The position numbers were made by a program, and so were the translations under genes. Positions 33,131 to 43,714 of a stretch of DNA of 64,000 nucleotides are shown piece by piece. Every line of letters begins with the position of its first letter. Position 1 is the first letter of the stretch. The notes under the pieces were generated by a model. The model worked only from the letters and a program-made list of their open reading frames with translations. It made no database searches and was not told the DNA's origin. Where the stretch lies: positions 124,001 through 188,000 of the forward strand of contig NZ_AUMA01000007.1 of assembly GCF_000422565.1 (NCBI RefSeq), given 5' to 3'. Origin of the DNA: Desulfovibrio aminophilus DSM 12254 (lineage in GTDB: Bacteria; Desulfobacterota; Desulfovibrionia; Desulfovibrionales; Desulfovibrionaceae).

Positions 33131-34756
33131 TCAACGCGGAGCCGTGGCCGCCAGGACATAAACCTGACCCGCGATGTTCTGCTCGTCGAAGGCCACCAGC
33201 CGGCCGGGCCGGTTCTCCCAGGCGTCCCAGTGCTTCTTGCGGATGACCAGGACGCATTTCGGCGTTTCTTCCACCTCGGCGGCGATTTTCGCCAGGTCGC
33301 TGGTCTCCAGAAGGTTCGTCCCGGCGTAGTAGGTGAAGATGCCGCTGTAGATGTCGTAGGCCAGGGGCTTGTAGCCCTCTGCCACATAGGCCCGGATGAG
33401 CGAGCCCTGGCGCTTGGGGCTCATGTAGTCGTCCAACGACGGCAGGGTGATGCGGTTGAGCGGCAGGCTCCAGACGAGCAGCGCCAGGGTCAGGAAGAGC
33501 AGCGGGGCCCGGGCCCCGTCGCGGCGCAGAAGGAAGAGCCCGATGGCCGTTGCGGCCAGGAGCACGGTGCAGAGGGCCACGCCCCGGGGCGCCACCGGCA
33601 GGGGCAGCAGGGCCTCGGCCACGGGCAGGGCCAGGGCCAGGAGGAGCAGGAAGCCGGAGGCCAGAACCCAGAACAGCCTGGCCCGGGGCCAGTCCAGATC
33701 CTCTAGGGCGTCGGCCGTGAGCAGGGCCAGGGGCGCGAAGAGCGGCAGGATGTAGACGAAGACCTTGCCCGAGAGGCAGCTCAGGAAGATGAACGCGGGC
33801 AGAATCATGCACCAGAGCCAGGCCCGGGAACCGGCCTGGCGTCGGCCGTTCCAGGCTGTCTTCCAGAACTTCGGCGTGAAGGCCCGCCAGAAGGGCAGGA
33901 CCAGGGGCAGGAGGATCCAGGGCAGCCAGGCCGGGGGCAGGGCCAGGAAGTAATACCAGAACGGTTCCTTGTGATGGAAGGTGTTGGTTGCCCGGGCCAC
34001 GATCTGCTTACCCAGGATGTCCTGGATGAAGCCTGTGCCCTTCACCGCCAGGGCCGCCAGGAGCCAGGCCAGGAGCAGGGCGAGCATGAGCCCCAGGCCC
34101 TTGAGCGCGGTCCGGCCGGCCATGCGGCGCAGTTCTCCGCGCCAGGCCAGGTAGCAGAAGGCCGTGAGCAGGGGGAAGAGGAAACCCAGCGGCCCCTTGG
34201 TCAAGGTGGCCAGCCCGGCCAGGAGGAACCCGGCCAGGACCGGTCCCTGCCCGCCTCGGCCGCCCGGGCCCCAGGCCTTGTAGAAGAACGCCTGACTGCC
34301 CAGGATCATGGCCGCGAAGAGCAGGTCCATGCGCGAGTAGTGCAGCAGGCCGATGAAGACGAAGTTGGTCAGCAGGATGAGCCCGGCGGTGAGCCCTGCG
34401 TCCTTGGGTCGTTCCAGGCTCCTGGTCAGGCCCAGGGTGGCGAAGAGGTAGGCCAGCCCCGAGAGGGCCGCACCCAGAAAGAAGACCGCGGGCATGCGAG
34501 AGATGGTGTGCAGCAGGGCCAGGAACCAGAAGTAGAGCGGCGGCTTGTCCGGGTAGGGCTGCCCGTTGAGCGAAAGCACGAGCCATTTTCCGGCCCGGAC
34601 CACGTTCTCGAAGGCATTGGCGTAGCGCACCTCGTCGGAAAACCAGAGCGCGCGGCAGTCCATGGTCCAGGCCGTGTGCGCGGCCAGCAGCAGGCCCAGG
34701 GTCCACCAGGGGTGGCGGGCCAGGATTCCGTAAGTCCGGTCAAGAAAGTCCCGCAT
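33131..34756 (-). CDS. ArnT-like family 39 (PMT) glycosyltransferase
   Basis: A 541-residue integral membrane protein with about twelve hydrophobic segments. The early periplasmic loop has DCRALWFSDEVRYANAFENV, matching the DE-containing loop of ArnT/PMT-type transferases that use polyprenyl-phosphate sugars, and NGQPYPDKPPLYFW follows as in ArnT. It probably moves a sugar such as aminoarabinose onto lipid A or another envelope acceptor. The start overlaps the PAP2 gene by 17 bases, so they are coupled. Substrate specificity is not visible. Confidence 0.85.
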   Translation of the reverse strand: MRDFLDRTYGILARHPWWTLGLLLAAHTAWTMDCRALWFSDEVRYANAFENVVRAGKWLVLSLNGQPYPDKPPLYFWFLALLHTISRMPAVFFLGAALSGLAYLFATLGLTRSLERPKDAGLTAGLILLTNFVFIGLLHYSRMDLLFAAMILGSQAFFYKAWGPGGRGGQGPVLAGFLLAGLATLTKGPLGFLFPLLTAFCYLAWRGELRRMAGRTALKGLGLMLALLLAWLLAALAVKGTGFIQDILGKQIVARATNTFHHKEPFWYYFLALPPAWLPWILLPLVLPFWRAFTPKFWKTAWNGRRQAGSRAWLWCMILPAFIFLSCLSGKVFVYILPLFAPLALLTADALEDLDWPRARLFWVLASGFLLLLALALPVAEALLPLPVAPRGVALCTVLLAATAIGLFLLRRDGARAPLLFLTLALLVWSLPLNRITLPSLDDYMSPKRQGSLIRAYVAEGYKPLAYDIYSGIFTYYAGTNLLETSDLAKIAAEVEETPKCVLVIRKKHWDAWENRPGRLVAFDEQNIAGQVYVLAATAPR

Positions 34757-35369
34757 GTTCGTCCTTCGTCGCCAGGAGGTGAATGGCCAGCCCGGCCACG
34801 GAGCCCAGGAGCCAGCCGAAGAAGACGTCGCTGGGGTGGTGCCAGCCCAGATAGACGCGGCTGAACCCGGTCAGGGCCGTGAGCAGGGCCAGGGCCGGAG
34901 GAATAAGCCGTCCGGCGGAGCGCAGAGCCAGGGGCAGCGTGGCTCCGGTGATTTCGGTCGTGTGCCCCGAGGGCAGGGAGTGGTGTCCCGGATCCGTGGT
35001 CATGGGCTCGAAGAACGGGCCCGCGTCGGGGCGGGGTCTGCCGATGAGCATCTTCAGCCCGCGCACGGCCAGCAGGGACACGACCAACTGGACCGCGACA
35101 TAGGCCAGGGCCAAGCGGGTGAGGTCCGGCCGTTTCTCGCGCCAGCCGCGCCAGAGCAGCCAGGCATAGACGGCGTAGAACGGCGGGTTGGACCAGTCGG
35201 TGATGCCGCGCATCACCGCGGCCAAGCCGGAGTTGGCTTCCCGGTGAGCACGGAAGAACGCCTCCACGGCGGCCTCGTCGCCTCCGAACGCGAGCCAGAG
35301 GACGAGCAACACGAGCAGCAGCGGCCAGGAGAAGCGCAGCCAGCCGAGAAGAATACGCGACCAGGACAT
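34740..35369 (-). CDS. PAP2-family membrane phosphatase
   Basis: A 209-residue membrane phosphatase with the three PAP2 motifs: KMLIGRPRP near residue 105, PSGHTTE near 133, and SRVYLGWHHPSDV near 170. About five or six membrane segments surround them. Likely substrates are undecaprenyl pyrophosphate or lipid A phosphates. Coupling with the downstream ArnT-like gene suggests a joint role in lipid carrier recycling or lipid A modification. Confidence 0.9.
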   Translation of the reverse strand: MSWSRILLGWLRFSWPLLLVLLVLWLAFGGDEAAVEAFFRAHREANSGLAAVMRGITDWSNPPFYAVYAWLLWRGWREKRPDLTRLALAYVAVQLVVSLLAVRGLKMLIGRPRPDAGPFFEPMTTDPGHHSLPSGHTTEITGATLPLALRSAGRLIPPALALLTALTGFSRVYLGWHHPSDVFFGWLLGSVAGLAIHLLATKDEHAGLS

Positions 35370-35419
35370 GCCGCCTTATAGGCGCTCCCGTCCGGGGGCG
35401 CAAGGCGAACCGGCCGGAC

Positions 35420-37186
35420 TCAGGCCGCGCGGCTCCCGGCCGGCAGGAGGCAGCGGTCCACCTCGCGGACCTTGCGCAGCACGTCCTTCTCGATCCTGCG
35501 GAACTCGGCCAGATCCTTGGGCTCGTAGGAGTGGCGCGCCTTGGCCAGACCGGAGAGGTTGATGATTTCGTTGAACAGGTACGGCACGTAGAGCGGATCC
35601 TGCTTGATGAACAGCAGGGCCTGCTCGAAGAGCCCGTGGATCTCCTTCTGGTTGCCGCCCAGGTTGCGGAAGAGCTTGGTCAGCTGTTTTTCCGCGTGGC
35701 GCAGGGAGCTGGACCAGCGGGGGCTGCGGGGCTCGAAATCGAAGGAACGCCGCCGTTCGCGGCTGGCCAGGAGCTTGCCGCGGAAGCTCTCCACGCTGCC
35801 CGGGGCCGAGGTCAGGAGGCCCCGGGCACGGACCTGGGCCATGTCGAGCATCTCCACGCCTTCGATGGGCGCGCCGCCGCCGTAGAGGCCGAAGACCGGC
35901 AGGTCCGTCTTGCGCAGGTCCATTTCCAGTTCACGTTTGGCGGCCATGTACTGGGGCGAGGTGATGATCTCCTCGCCGTGCAGGTTCTTGATCCGAAGAT
36001 GGGCGCGCGGATTGAAGACGACCTTGCGGCCGGCGGCGTGGTGGCCGTCGGCGTGGGTCTGCTCGCCGCTCCAGGCGAAGTCCTGGCCCGCCAGCAGCAG
36101 GCGCGAGACGCCGCACCAGTGCAGGAAGCGCGTCAGGGTCAGGCTGACGTTGCCGCCCGCGTCCAGGACCAGTTCCCGGTCCTTCATGGCGAAGGTGGCC
36201 ACGCCGCCGATGGTCCACAGCGGGATGGTCGGGCCGGGATAGCGGCGCACCAGCTCGGGCTGGACCTTGGTGGAATAGATCAGGGGCACCGTCGCGGCGC
36301 GCTCCAGGTCCAGCCGGTCGAAGATCTTGAGCATGCCCGGATCGTAGTCGATCGCCAGGCAGAAATGCGGGGTCACGCCCTGGGCCTGGAGCGTGGGCAT
36401 GGTCTGCAACGCCGTGGCGTAGAGGGCGTAGCCCGGGTCGCGGACGAACTCGGGGGCGAAGCGGAGCAGGGACGGTCCCGCGCCCAGGATCACGGCCGTG
36501 ACCCCGCGCGCGCTCCCCTCCAACCCGGCGAGGCTGCCGTCGGAAAGGGCCCGGTGGAAGTTCTTCAGCTCGTTGCCGACCATCACGTCCTGGCGGCTGC
36601 GCAGGGTGTTCATCTCCACGCAGAAGTTCTCCACGCGGCCCTTGATGCGCGCCAGCAGCGAGGCGTACTCCGGGCCCATCTGCTGGCTCGGCAGGTCGGC
36701 GCGCAGGTTGATCACGCCGTAGATGTACTGGAGGTCCAGGTTCTTGATGACCTCGCCCAGGTAGTCGTCCTCGGGCAGGGCGAAGTGGAGCTTCTTGTGC
36801 TCCAGGAAGGGCCGGAAGTCGGTCTGGCCCAGGCAGGCCAGGAGCAGTTCCGGGTTCGGTTCGACCACGACGATCTTGTGACTGTCCGGGGTGTTCGTGA
36901 GCAGGCGGTTGAGGCCGTAGCCCACGTTGCAGCCCACGAGAATGGTGGCGCTGGTGTCCGGCTTGGAGCCGCCGTTCCAGTCGGAGTAGAAGGCCTGCGG
37001 CGGAACCTGTTCGAACATGCCCAGGCCCGAGGGGAGCCTCCAGTCGATGAGCCCGTGGCGGTTGACGAACAGGCCATCCTTGATGCGTTGCTCATCGGGC
37101 TTCTTGGCGGCCAGCCAGGCCACGATCATCTGGCCCTGTTGGTCCAGGGTCTCCATGTTCTCGCGCAGGAACGGAAACATCTTCAT
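35420..37186 (-). CDS. Maf-type (DUF115) motility-associated glycosyltransferase
   Basis: A 588-residue cytoplasmic protein of the MAF_flag10/DUF115 group, which glycosylates flagellins with nonulosonic acids in several bacteria. The core has VILGAGPSLLRFAPEF near residue 230, CLAIDYDPGM and LLLAGQDFAWSGEQTHADGH. The N-terminal third resembles the associated Rossmann-like unit (ILVGCNVGYGLNRLL). GAGGGAG lies 6 bases before the ATG at 37186. The frame remains open far upstream across the divergent cysK gene, which is a GC artefact. No flagellin gene is in the window. Confidence 0.82.
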   Translation of the reverse strand: MKMFPFLRENMETLDQQGQMIVAWLAAKKPDEQRIKDGLFVNRHGLIDWRLPSGLGMFEQVPPQAFYSDWNGGSKPDTSATILVGCNVGYGLNRLLTNTPDSHKIVVVEPNPELLLACLGQTDFRPFLEHKKLHFALPEDDYLGEVIKNLDLQYIYGVINLRADLPSQQMGPEYASLLARIKGRVENFCVEMNTLRSRQDVMVGNELKNFHRALSDGSLAGLEGSARGVTAVILGAGPSLLRFAPEFVRDPGYALYATALQTMPTLQAQGVTPHFCLAIDYDPGMLKIFDRLDLERAATVPLIYSTKVQPELVRRYPGPTIPLWTIGGVATFAMKDRELVLDAGGNVSLTLTRFLHWCGVSRLLLAGQDFAWSGEQTHADGHHAAGRKVVFNPRAHLRIKNLHGEEIITSPQYMAAKRELEMDLRKTDLPVFGLYGGGAPIEGVEMLDMAQVRARGLLTSAPGSVESFRGKLLASRERRRSFDFEPRSPRWSSSLRHAEKQLTKLFRNLGGNQKEIHGLFEQALLFIKQDPLYVPYLFNEIINLSGLAKARHSYEPKDLAEFRRIEKDVLRKVREVDRCLLPAGSRAA

Positions 37187-37224
37187 CGGCGACTCCCTCG
37201 GAGGTTGGCGTTCGCCCGGGGTTT

Positions 37225-37245
37225 GCAAGTTTTCTGCCAACTTGC
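37225..37245. promoter_or_regulatory. Dyad between the Maf and CysK-fusion genes
   Basis: GCAAGTT (37225-37231) and AACTTGC (37239-37245) are exact 7-base arms separated by 7 bases in the 132-base divergent region. They could be a regulator site; no factor is assigned. Confidence 0.35.
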
Positions 37246-37318
37246 GGCCGTTCCGTTTTTGTCCTAAACCCGGTCGGACGGAGGCTTTTGCGCCGCCTGA
37301 ACATATTCGAGGGAAGCC

Positions 37319-39607
37319 ATGGTCCACGAGAACGTCCTGCAGATGATCGGCCAGACTCCGCTGGTGGAGATCCGCCGACTCAATCCCCATTCCAACGTCA
37401 AAATCCTGGCGAAGATCGAGTGCCGGAATCCCGGCGGCTCCATCAAGGACCGCGTGGCGCTGGCCATGATCGAGGCCGCCGAGGCCTCCGGGGAGCTGAC
37501 CCCGGACAAGACCATCATCGAGGCCACCAGCGGCAACACGGGCATCGGCCTGGCCATGGTGGCGGCGGTCAAGGGCTATCGGATCAAGCTGCTCATGAGC
37601 GAGGCCGCCTCCGAGGAACGCAAGATGATCCTGCGGGCCTTCGGCGCGGAGATCGAGCAGACCCCGGCGCGTCTGGCCACGGACGGGGCCATCGAACTGG
37701 CCTACCGCATGGCCCGGGAGGAGCCGGACAAATACGTGCTCATGGACCAGTACAACAACCCGGCCAGCATCGCGGCCCATTACCGGGGCACGGCCCGGGA
37801 GATATGGGACCAGACCGGCGGGAGCGTGACCCACGTGGTCGCCTGTCTCGGCACCACCGGCACGGCCATGGGCCTGGTCAAAGGGCTCAAGGAACTCAGC
37901 GGGGGCGCGGTGCGCGTGGTGGCCGTGGAGCCCTTCGCCGGACACAAGATCCAGGGCCTGAAGAACATGCACGAGTCCTACCCTCCGGGCATCTATGACA
38001 AGAAGGCCCTGGACGCGGTGCTCAACGTGGAGGACGAGGAGGCCTTCGGCCTCTGCCGCCGCCTGGCGCGCGAGGAGGGCATCCTGGCGGGCATGAGCTC
38101 GGGCGCGGCCCTGGCCGGAGCCCTCAAGGTCGCGGCCGGTCTGTCCGAGGGCGTGGTCGTGGTCATCTTCCCGGACAGCGGCGAACGTTACCTGTCCACG
38201 TCCCTGTACGCGCCCCGCTCCGAGCGCGGGGTCAAGCTGGTGAGCGCGGCCACGGGGCGGCCCGTGACCCTGGCCTCGGCCTCGGGCCTGTACACCCTGG
38301 GTCCGAGCCTGGACGAACCCGGCGACCTGAGCGCCTGGCGTCGCGCCGTGCTTCTGGACGTCCTGGCTCGGCACCTGGAGGCCGAGGGCGGCAAGCCGCT
38401 GGTGGCCGTGGGCCTGGCCGACATGGACGACCGCACCCTTTCCGCCGCCCGGGCCGAGGGCAAGCGTCGGGCGGACTTCGCCCGCGAGGCGACCGCGCGT
38501 GTGCGCGACCTGGGCCGGGCCCTGGGCCTCCGCGAGGCCACGCTCTTCCCCCAGGCGTCCTCGGCGGTCGAGCGCGCCGTGGCCCTCTGCCGTAAGCTCC
38601 TGGCCAAGGGGCTGGCCTACGAGAAGCTCCGCTCGGTGTATTTCGACGTGCTGCGCGACAAGCGCTACGGCTGCATGGCCTGCATGGACGCGGACAAGGT
38701 CTCGGTGGGCAAGACCGTGGACCTGGAGGCCTACGTCAAGGAGAACCCGCGCGACTTCACCCTGCTCAAGCGGGCCAGTCTCATGGACCTGAAGCAGGGC
38801 GAGGTGTTGGAGACCGAGTGGGGCAACGTGCGGCCGTCCTGGTTCCTGCAACTGGCGGCCGCCGCCCTGGAGTCGCTGCCCCGGCTGGACGTGGTCCTGG
38901 CCGGAGAGGCGCACCAGTTCCCGCACCTGGAGAATCTGCGCGCCCTCTGGACCGCCGAGGGCCGTGAGCCCCAGGCCTGGCTGGTGGACAAGCGCGTGGC
39001 CCCGACCGAGGGCGAACCGGCCGACCTTTCCGCCGCCCTGGACGAGTGCGGCAATCCGCGCGTGCTGCGCATGTGGCTGCTCTCCGGCTCCTACCGCAAA
39101 TCCCTGCCCCTGACCCGTCAGAGCTTGTCCATGTGGGGCAAGAACTGGCGCAAGGTCCAGGACTGCGCCGCGTCCCTGACGCTCCAGGCCGGAAGCCCGG
39201 GCGAGGACGTGCCGGACCGCGCGCGGCAGGCCGTATTCGATCTCAAGGCCGCCTTCTCCGCCGCCCTGGAGGACGATCTCTCCCTGCACCAGTTCTGGCC
39301 CGCGCTGTTCGGCTTCGTGAAGACGGTCAACGGCTTGGCCGCCAAGGACCGCCTCGGCGGAGCCGGGGCCGCCGCCTGCCTCAAGGCCCTGCGCGGCGTG
39401 GACCGGGTGCTGGGCATCCTGGACCCGGTGCAGCTGCCGGTGCCCCAGGCCGAACTGCCCGAGGCCGTGCACAAGCTCCTGGCCGAGCGTGAGGCCGCCC
39501 GCGAACGCAAGGACTTCGCGGCCTCCGACGCCTTGCGCGACCGGATCGCGGAGGCGGGCTACCGGCTGGAGGACACGGCCGCCGGACCGAGGGTCTTCAA
39601 GGAATGA
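37319..39607 (+). CDS. cysK: Cysteine synthase fused to a degenerate cysteinyl-tRNA synthetase
   Basis: A 762-residue fusion. Residues 1-300 are a complete O-acetylserine sulfhydrylase: PLP Lys43 in NPGGSIKDR, TSGNTGIG at 70-76, GTTGTAMG for the phosphate, and the ending FPDSGERYLST. Residues about 310-762 follow cysteinyl-tRNA synthetase along its length, but the catalytic elements are lost. There is no CGPT/HIGH at the start (SGLYTLGPSLDEP instead), zinc-site FPHHENE has become FPHLENL (534-540), and no KMSKS is present. The second half therefore cannot charge tRNA; it may bind tRNA or regulate the synthase. The ATG has GAGGGAAGCC upstream. Confidence 0.9.
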   Translation: MVHENVLQMIGQTPLVEIRRLNPHSNVKILAKIECRNPGGSIKDRVALAMIEAAEASGELTPDKTIIEATSGNTGIGLAMVAAVKGYRIKLLMSEAASEERKMILRAFGAEIEQTPARLATDGAIELAYRMAREEPDKYVLMDQYNNPASIAAHYRGTAREIWDQTGGSVTHVVACLGTTGTAMGLVKGLKELSGGAVRVVAVEPFAGHKIQGLKNMHESYPPGIYDKKALDAVLNVEDEEAFGLCRRLAREEGILAGMSSGAALAGALKVAAGLSEGVVVVIFPDSGERYLSTSLYAPRSERGVKLVSAATGRPVTLASASGLYTLGPSLDEPGDLSAWRRAVLLDVLARHLEAEGGKPLVAVGLADMDDRTLSAARAEGKRRADFAREATARVRDLGRALGLREATLFPQASSAVERAVALCRKLLAKGLAYEKLRSVYFDVLRDKRYGCMACMDADKVSVGKTVDLEAYVKENPRDFTLLKRASLMDLKQGEVLETEWGNVRPSWFLQLAAAALESLPRLDVVLAGEAHQFPHLENLRALWTAEGREPQAWLVDKRVAPTEGEPADLSAALDECGNPRVLRMWLLSGSYRKSLPLTRQSLSMWGKNWRKVQDCAASLTLQAGSPGEDVPDRARQAVFDLKAAFSAALEDDLSLHQFWPALFGFVKTVNGLAAKDRLGGAGAAACLKALRGVDRVLGILDPVQLPVPQAELPEAVHKLLAEREAARERKDFAASDALRDRIAEAGYRLEDTAAGPRVFKE

Positions 39608-39610
39608 AAA

Positions 39611-39636
39611 AAAGGGAGCGCGAGGCTCCCTTTCCG
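39611..39636. terminator. Bidirectional terminator between convergent genes
   Basis: AAAGGGAGC (39611-39619) and GCTCCCTTT (39625-39633) are exact arms with a 5-base loop. A-run 39607-39613 supplies the T-tract on the minus strand, and T's follow on the plus strand, so it can serve both genes. Confidence 0.85.
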
Positions 39637-39658
39637 TTTCCTTGAAATGCGGCGGCGG

Positions 39659-41248
<1,590 letters not shown>

Positions 41249-41253
41249 GACCC

Positions 41254-41850
41254 TTACGCCGAGGCGGCCGCCGCGCCCAGATCCAGGGCCCTGAGGTTGA
41301 TCTCGGCCACCTTGGGCTTCATCCCGGCGCGCACGGCCGCGCGCACGTCGTCCAGGCCCAGGGGCAGGGCGTTTTGGGCGCAGAGCGCGCCGAGCAGGGC
41401 GATGTTTCCGGCCTGCACGGCCCCGGCCTCGATGCCCAGACTCTGGCAGGGCAGCCACCAGGAGCGCGGGGTGCAGGCGTCGACCATTTCGCGGATGGCC
41501 GCCAGACTCGGGCTCTGCTGCCTGCCCGTGGCCACGGCCAGGGGCGGCAGGGACTCGGTGGAGGAGAAGACGAGCCCGCCGGGTTTCAGATAGGGCAGGG
41601 CGCGCAGCGTTTCCAGGGGTTCGAAGCCCATGAGGACGTCGGCCTCGCCGGCGCCGATCTTGGGGCTCCTGCAGCCGATGAGCAGGAAGGACTCCACCAC
41701 GCCGCCGCGCTGGGCCATGCCGTGGATTTCACCCGAGGTCACGGGCAGTCCCTTGAGGGTCGCGGCCTGGGCCAGGACCGTGGTGGCCGTGAGCGTGCCT
41801 TGTCCGCCCACGCCGGTCATGAAGATGCGCACGGGCTTGATCGTTTTCAT
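41254..41850 (-). CDS. iorB: Indolepyruvate oxidoreductase subunit beta
   Basis: A 198-residue gamma-type domain of the 2-oxoacid:ferredoxin oxidoreductase family. It begins with IFMTGVGGQGTLTATTVLAQAA, then SGEIHGMAQRGGVVESFLLIG, both standard in IorB. It pairs with IorA to convert indolepyruvate and related arylpyruvates to aryl-acetyl-CoA with reduction of ferredoxin. The ATG overlaps the iorA stop as ATGA. Confidence 0.95.
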   Translation of the reverse strand: MKTIKPVRIFMTGVGGQGTLTATTVLAQAATLKGLPVTSGEIHGMAQRGGVVESFLLIGCRSPKIGAGEADVLMGFEPLETLRALPYLKPGGLVFSSTESLPPLAVATGRQQSPSLAAIREMVDACTPRSWWLPCQSLGIEAGAVQAGNIALLGALCAQNALPLGLDDVRAAVRAGMKPKVAEINLRALDLGAAAASA

Positions 41851-43688
41851 TTGCCCTCCAGCTTGCGTGCCTTGATGTGGGTGCAGACCTGGAGGCAGAG
41901 CATGCAGCCGCCGCAGAGCAGGGGGTTGATCTCCACCTTGCTGGAGGTCTTGTGGAAGGCCGGGCAGGCCAGTTCGTCCAGACAGCGGCCGCACTGGTCG
42001 CAGGAATCGGAAACCGCGGCCACGCGGGTGACCTTGGCTCCGTAGACGCGCCTGGCGTGCAGGGGGCAGGGCTCGCGGGCGATGATCACCCGCACCCCTC
42101 TTTCCGCCTTCATCTTTTCCAGGATCGCCGTCATTTTCTTGTGGTGCAGGGGATTCACGGTTTCGATCCTGGTCACGCCCAGGCCCCGGCAGACGGCCTC
42201 GATGTCCACCTTGGCCTCGTTGTCGCCGAGGATGGTCTTGTCCACGCCCGGGTTGGGCTGGTGGCCGGTCATGGCCGTGGTGTGGTTGTCCATGATCACG
42301 AGCAGGATGTCGTGGCGGTTGAAGACCGCGTTGACCAGGCCGGTGATGCCGGAATGGAAGAACGTGGAGTCGCCGATGAAGCCCACCACGGTCTGCCCGG
42401 CCGCGCGCGCGGCGCCGGAACCGGCCGAGATCGAGGAGCCCATGCAGAGCAGGAAGTCGGCGGCGGCCAGCGGGGGCAGGATGCCCAGCGTGTAGCAGCC
42501 GATGTCCGAGGAGTACACGGCGTCGTTGCCGAAGACCTTCTTCACCGCGAAGTAGGTGGCCCGGTGCGGGCAGCTGGCGCAGAGGTTCGGCGCCCGCTGG
42601 GGCAGGTCCGCCGTTCCGGCGCAGACCTTGCGCTGGGGCTTGCGCAGCTTGAGCACCGTGCGCAGGGCGTCGGCCACCAGGCCAACGGAAAACTCGCCGT
42701 TGCGCGGCAGGACGTCCTTGCCCCGGATGGCCACATTCAGGCCCCGCTTCTGGGCCAGCACGCGCAGGTCGTTCTCCAGGACGGGCTCCAGTTCCTCGAC
42801 CACGAGCACCGTGGAGAGGCCCTTGAGGAACTTCAGGCAGAGCTTTTCGGGCAGGGGATGGGTGAAGCCCAGCTCCAGAAGCTTGACCTTGCCCGCCAGG
42901 CCCAGTTCGGCCAGGGCGTCGGCCAGGTAGGCCCGGCCGATGCCCGAGGCGGCCACGCCGATCTCGCCCTTGCCGGAGATGCGGTTGTAGGGGCTCTTCT
43001 CGGCCTCGGCCCGCAGCTTCTCGATGGTTTCCAGGAGACGGACGTGCATGGGCCGGGAAAAGGCCGGAACGGGCACGAAGCGCGCCGGGTTTTTCTGGAA
43101 TCCGGCGGGCTTTTCCTTTTCCGGCCGCGCGCCGAAGGTCACCGGGCCGCGCAGGTGGTTGACCCGCGTGGTGGTGCGCAGCAGCGCCGGAGCGCCCATC
43201 TCCCGGGACAGGAGCAGGGCGTCGCGGGCCATGTCCTTGGCCTCCTGGGCCGTGGACGGCTCCAGGCAGGGCAACCCGCCCAGTCGGGCGTAGATGCGGT
43301 TGTCCTGCTCGTTCTGGCTGGAATGGCAGCCCGGGTCGTCGGCGGAAAGGAGCACGAGGCCGCCGGGCGCGCCCACATAGGTCAGGGTCATGAGCGGATC
43401 GGCGGCCACGTTCACGCCCACGTGCTTCATGGTGCACAGGCTGAGGGCGCCGGCCAGGGTCGCGCCGCCGGCCACCTCCAGGGCGACCTTCTCGTTGACC
43501 GAGTACTCGAAGTAGAAGTCGCCCTCGGGGCTCAGGCGGAAGAAGGTGTCGGGCACTTCCGAGGAGGGCGTTCCGGGGTAGCAGGTGATGACGTCGACGC
43601 CTGCCTCCAGGGCGCCCCGGACGATGGCCTCGTTGCCCAGAAGCAGGTGCCTGGCGCCCGCGTCACGGGTCAGCAACGGATGGGGCAT
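41847..43688 (-). CDS. iorA: Indolepyruvate ferredoxin oxidoreductase subunit alpha
   Basis: A 613-residue thiamine pyrophosphate enzyme. It starts with HLLLGNEAIVRGALEAGV and CYPGTPSSEVPDTF of the pyrimidine-binding domain. The TPP site is GDSTFFHSGITGLVNAVFN with IMDNHTTAMTGHQPNPG. The C-terminus has two [4Fe-4S] motifs: CDQCGRCLDELACP, with five residues before the last Cys, and CGGCMLCLQVC. It oxidises arylpyruvates from aromatic amino acid breakdown, or works in reverse. AGGAG lies 8 bases before the ATG. Confidence 0.95.
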   Translation of the reverse strand: MPHPLLTRDAGARHLLLGNEAIVRGALEAGVDVITCYPGTPSSEVPDTFFRLSPEGDFYFEYSVNEKVALEVAGGATLAGALSLCTMKHVGVNVAADPLMTLTYVGAPGGLVLLSADDPGCHSSQNEQDNRIYARLGGLPCLEPSTAQEAKDMARDALLLSREMGAPALLRTTTRVNHLRGPVTFGARPEKEKPAGFQKNPARFVPVPAFSRPMHVRLLETIEKLRAEAEKSPYNRISGKGEIGVAASGIGRAYLADALAELGLAGKVKLLELGFTHPLPEKLCLKFLKGLSTVLVVEELEPVLENDLRVLAQKRGLNVAIRGKDVLPRNGEFSVGLVADALRTVLKLRKPQRKVCAGTADLPQRAPNLCASCPHRATYFAVKKVFGNDAVYSSDIGCYTLGILPPLAAADFLLCMGSSISAGSGAARAAGQTVVGFIGDSTFFHSGITGLVNAVFNRHDILLVIMDNHTTAMTGHQPNPGVDKTILGDNEAKVDIEAVCRGLGVTRIETVNPLHHKKMTAILEKMKAERGVRVIIAREPCPLHARRVYGAKVTRVAAVSDSCDQCGRCLDELACPAFHKTSSKVEINPLLCGGCMLCLQVCTHIKARKLEGK

Positions 43689-43714
43689 GGACGGGACTCC
43701 TTATTGTGGGACGG

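Noticed and set aside
35420-39472. Single minus-strand reading frame of 1350 codons
   Set aside because: Only the first-transcribed-last part (37186 down to 35420) is a protein of a known family. The rest is antisense to the CysK fusion and stays open because of high GC.
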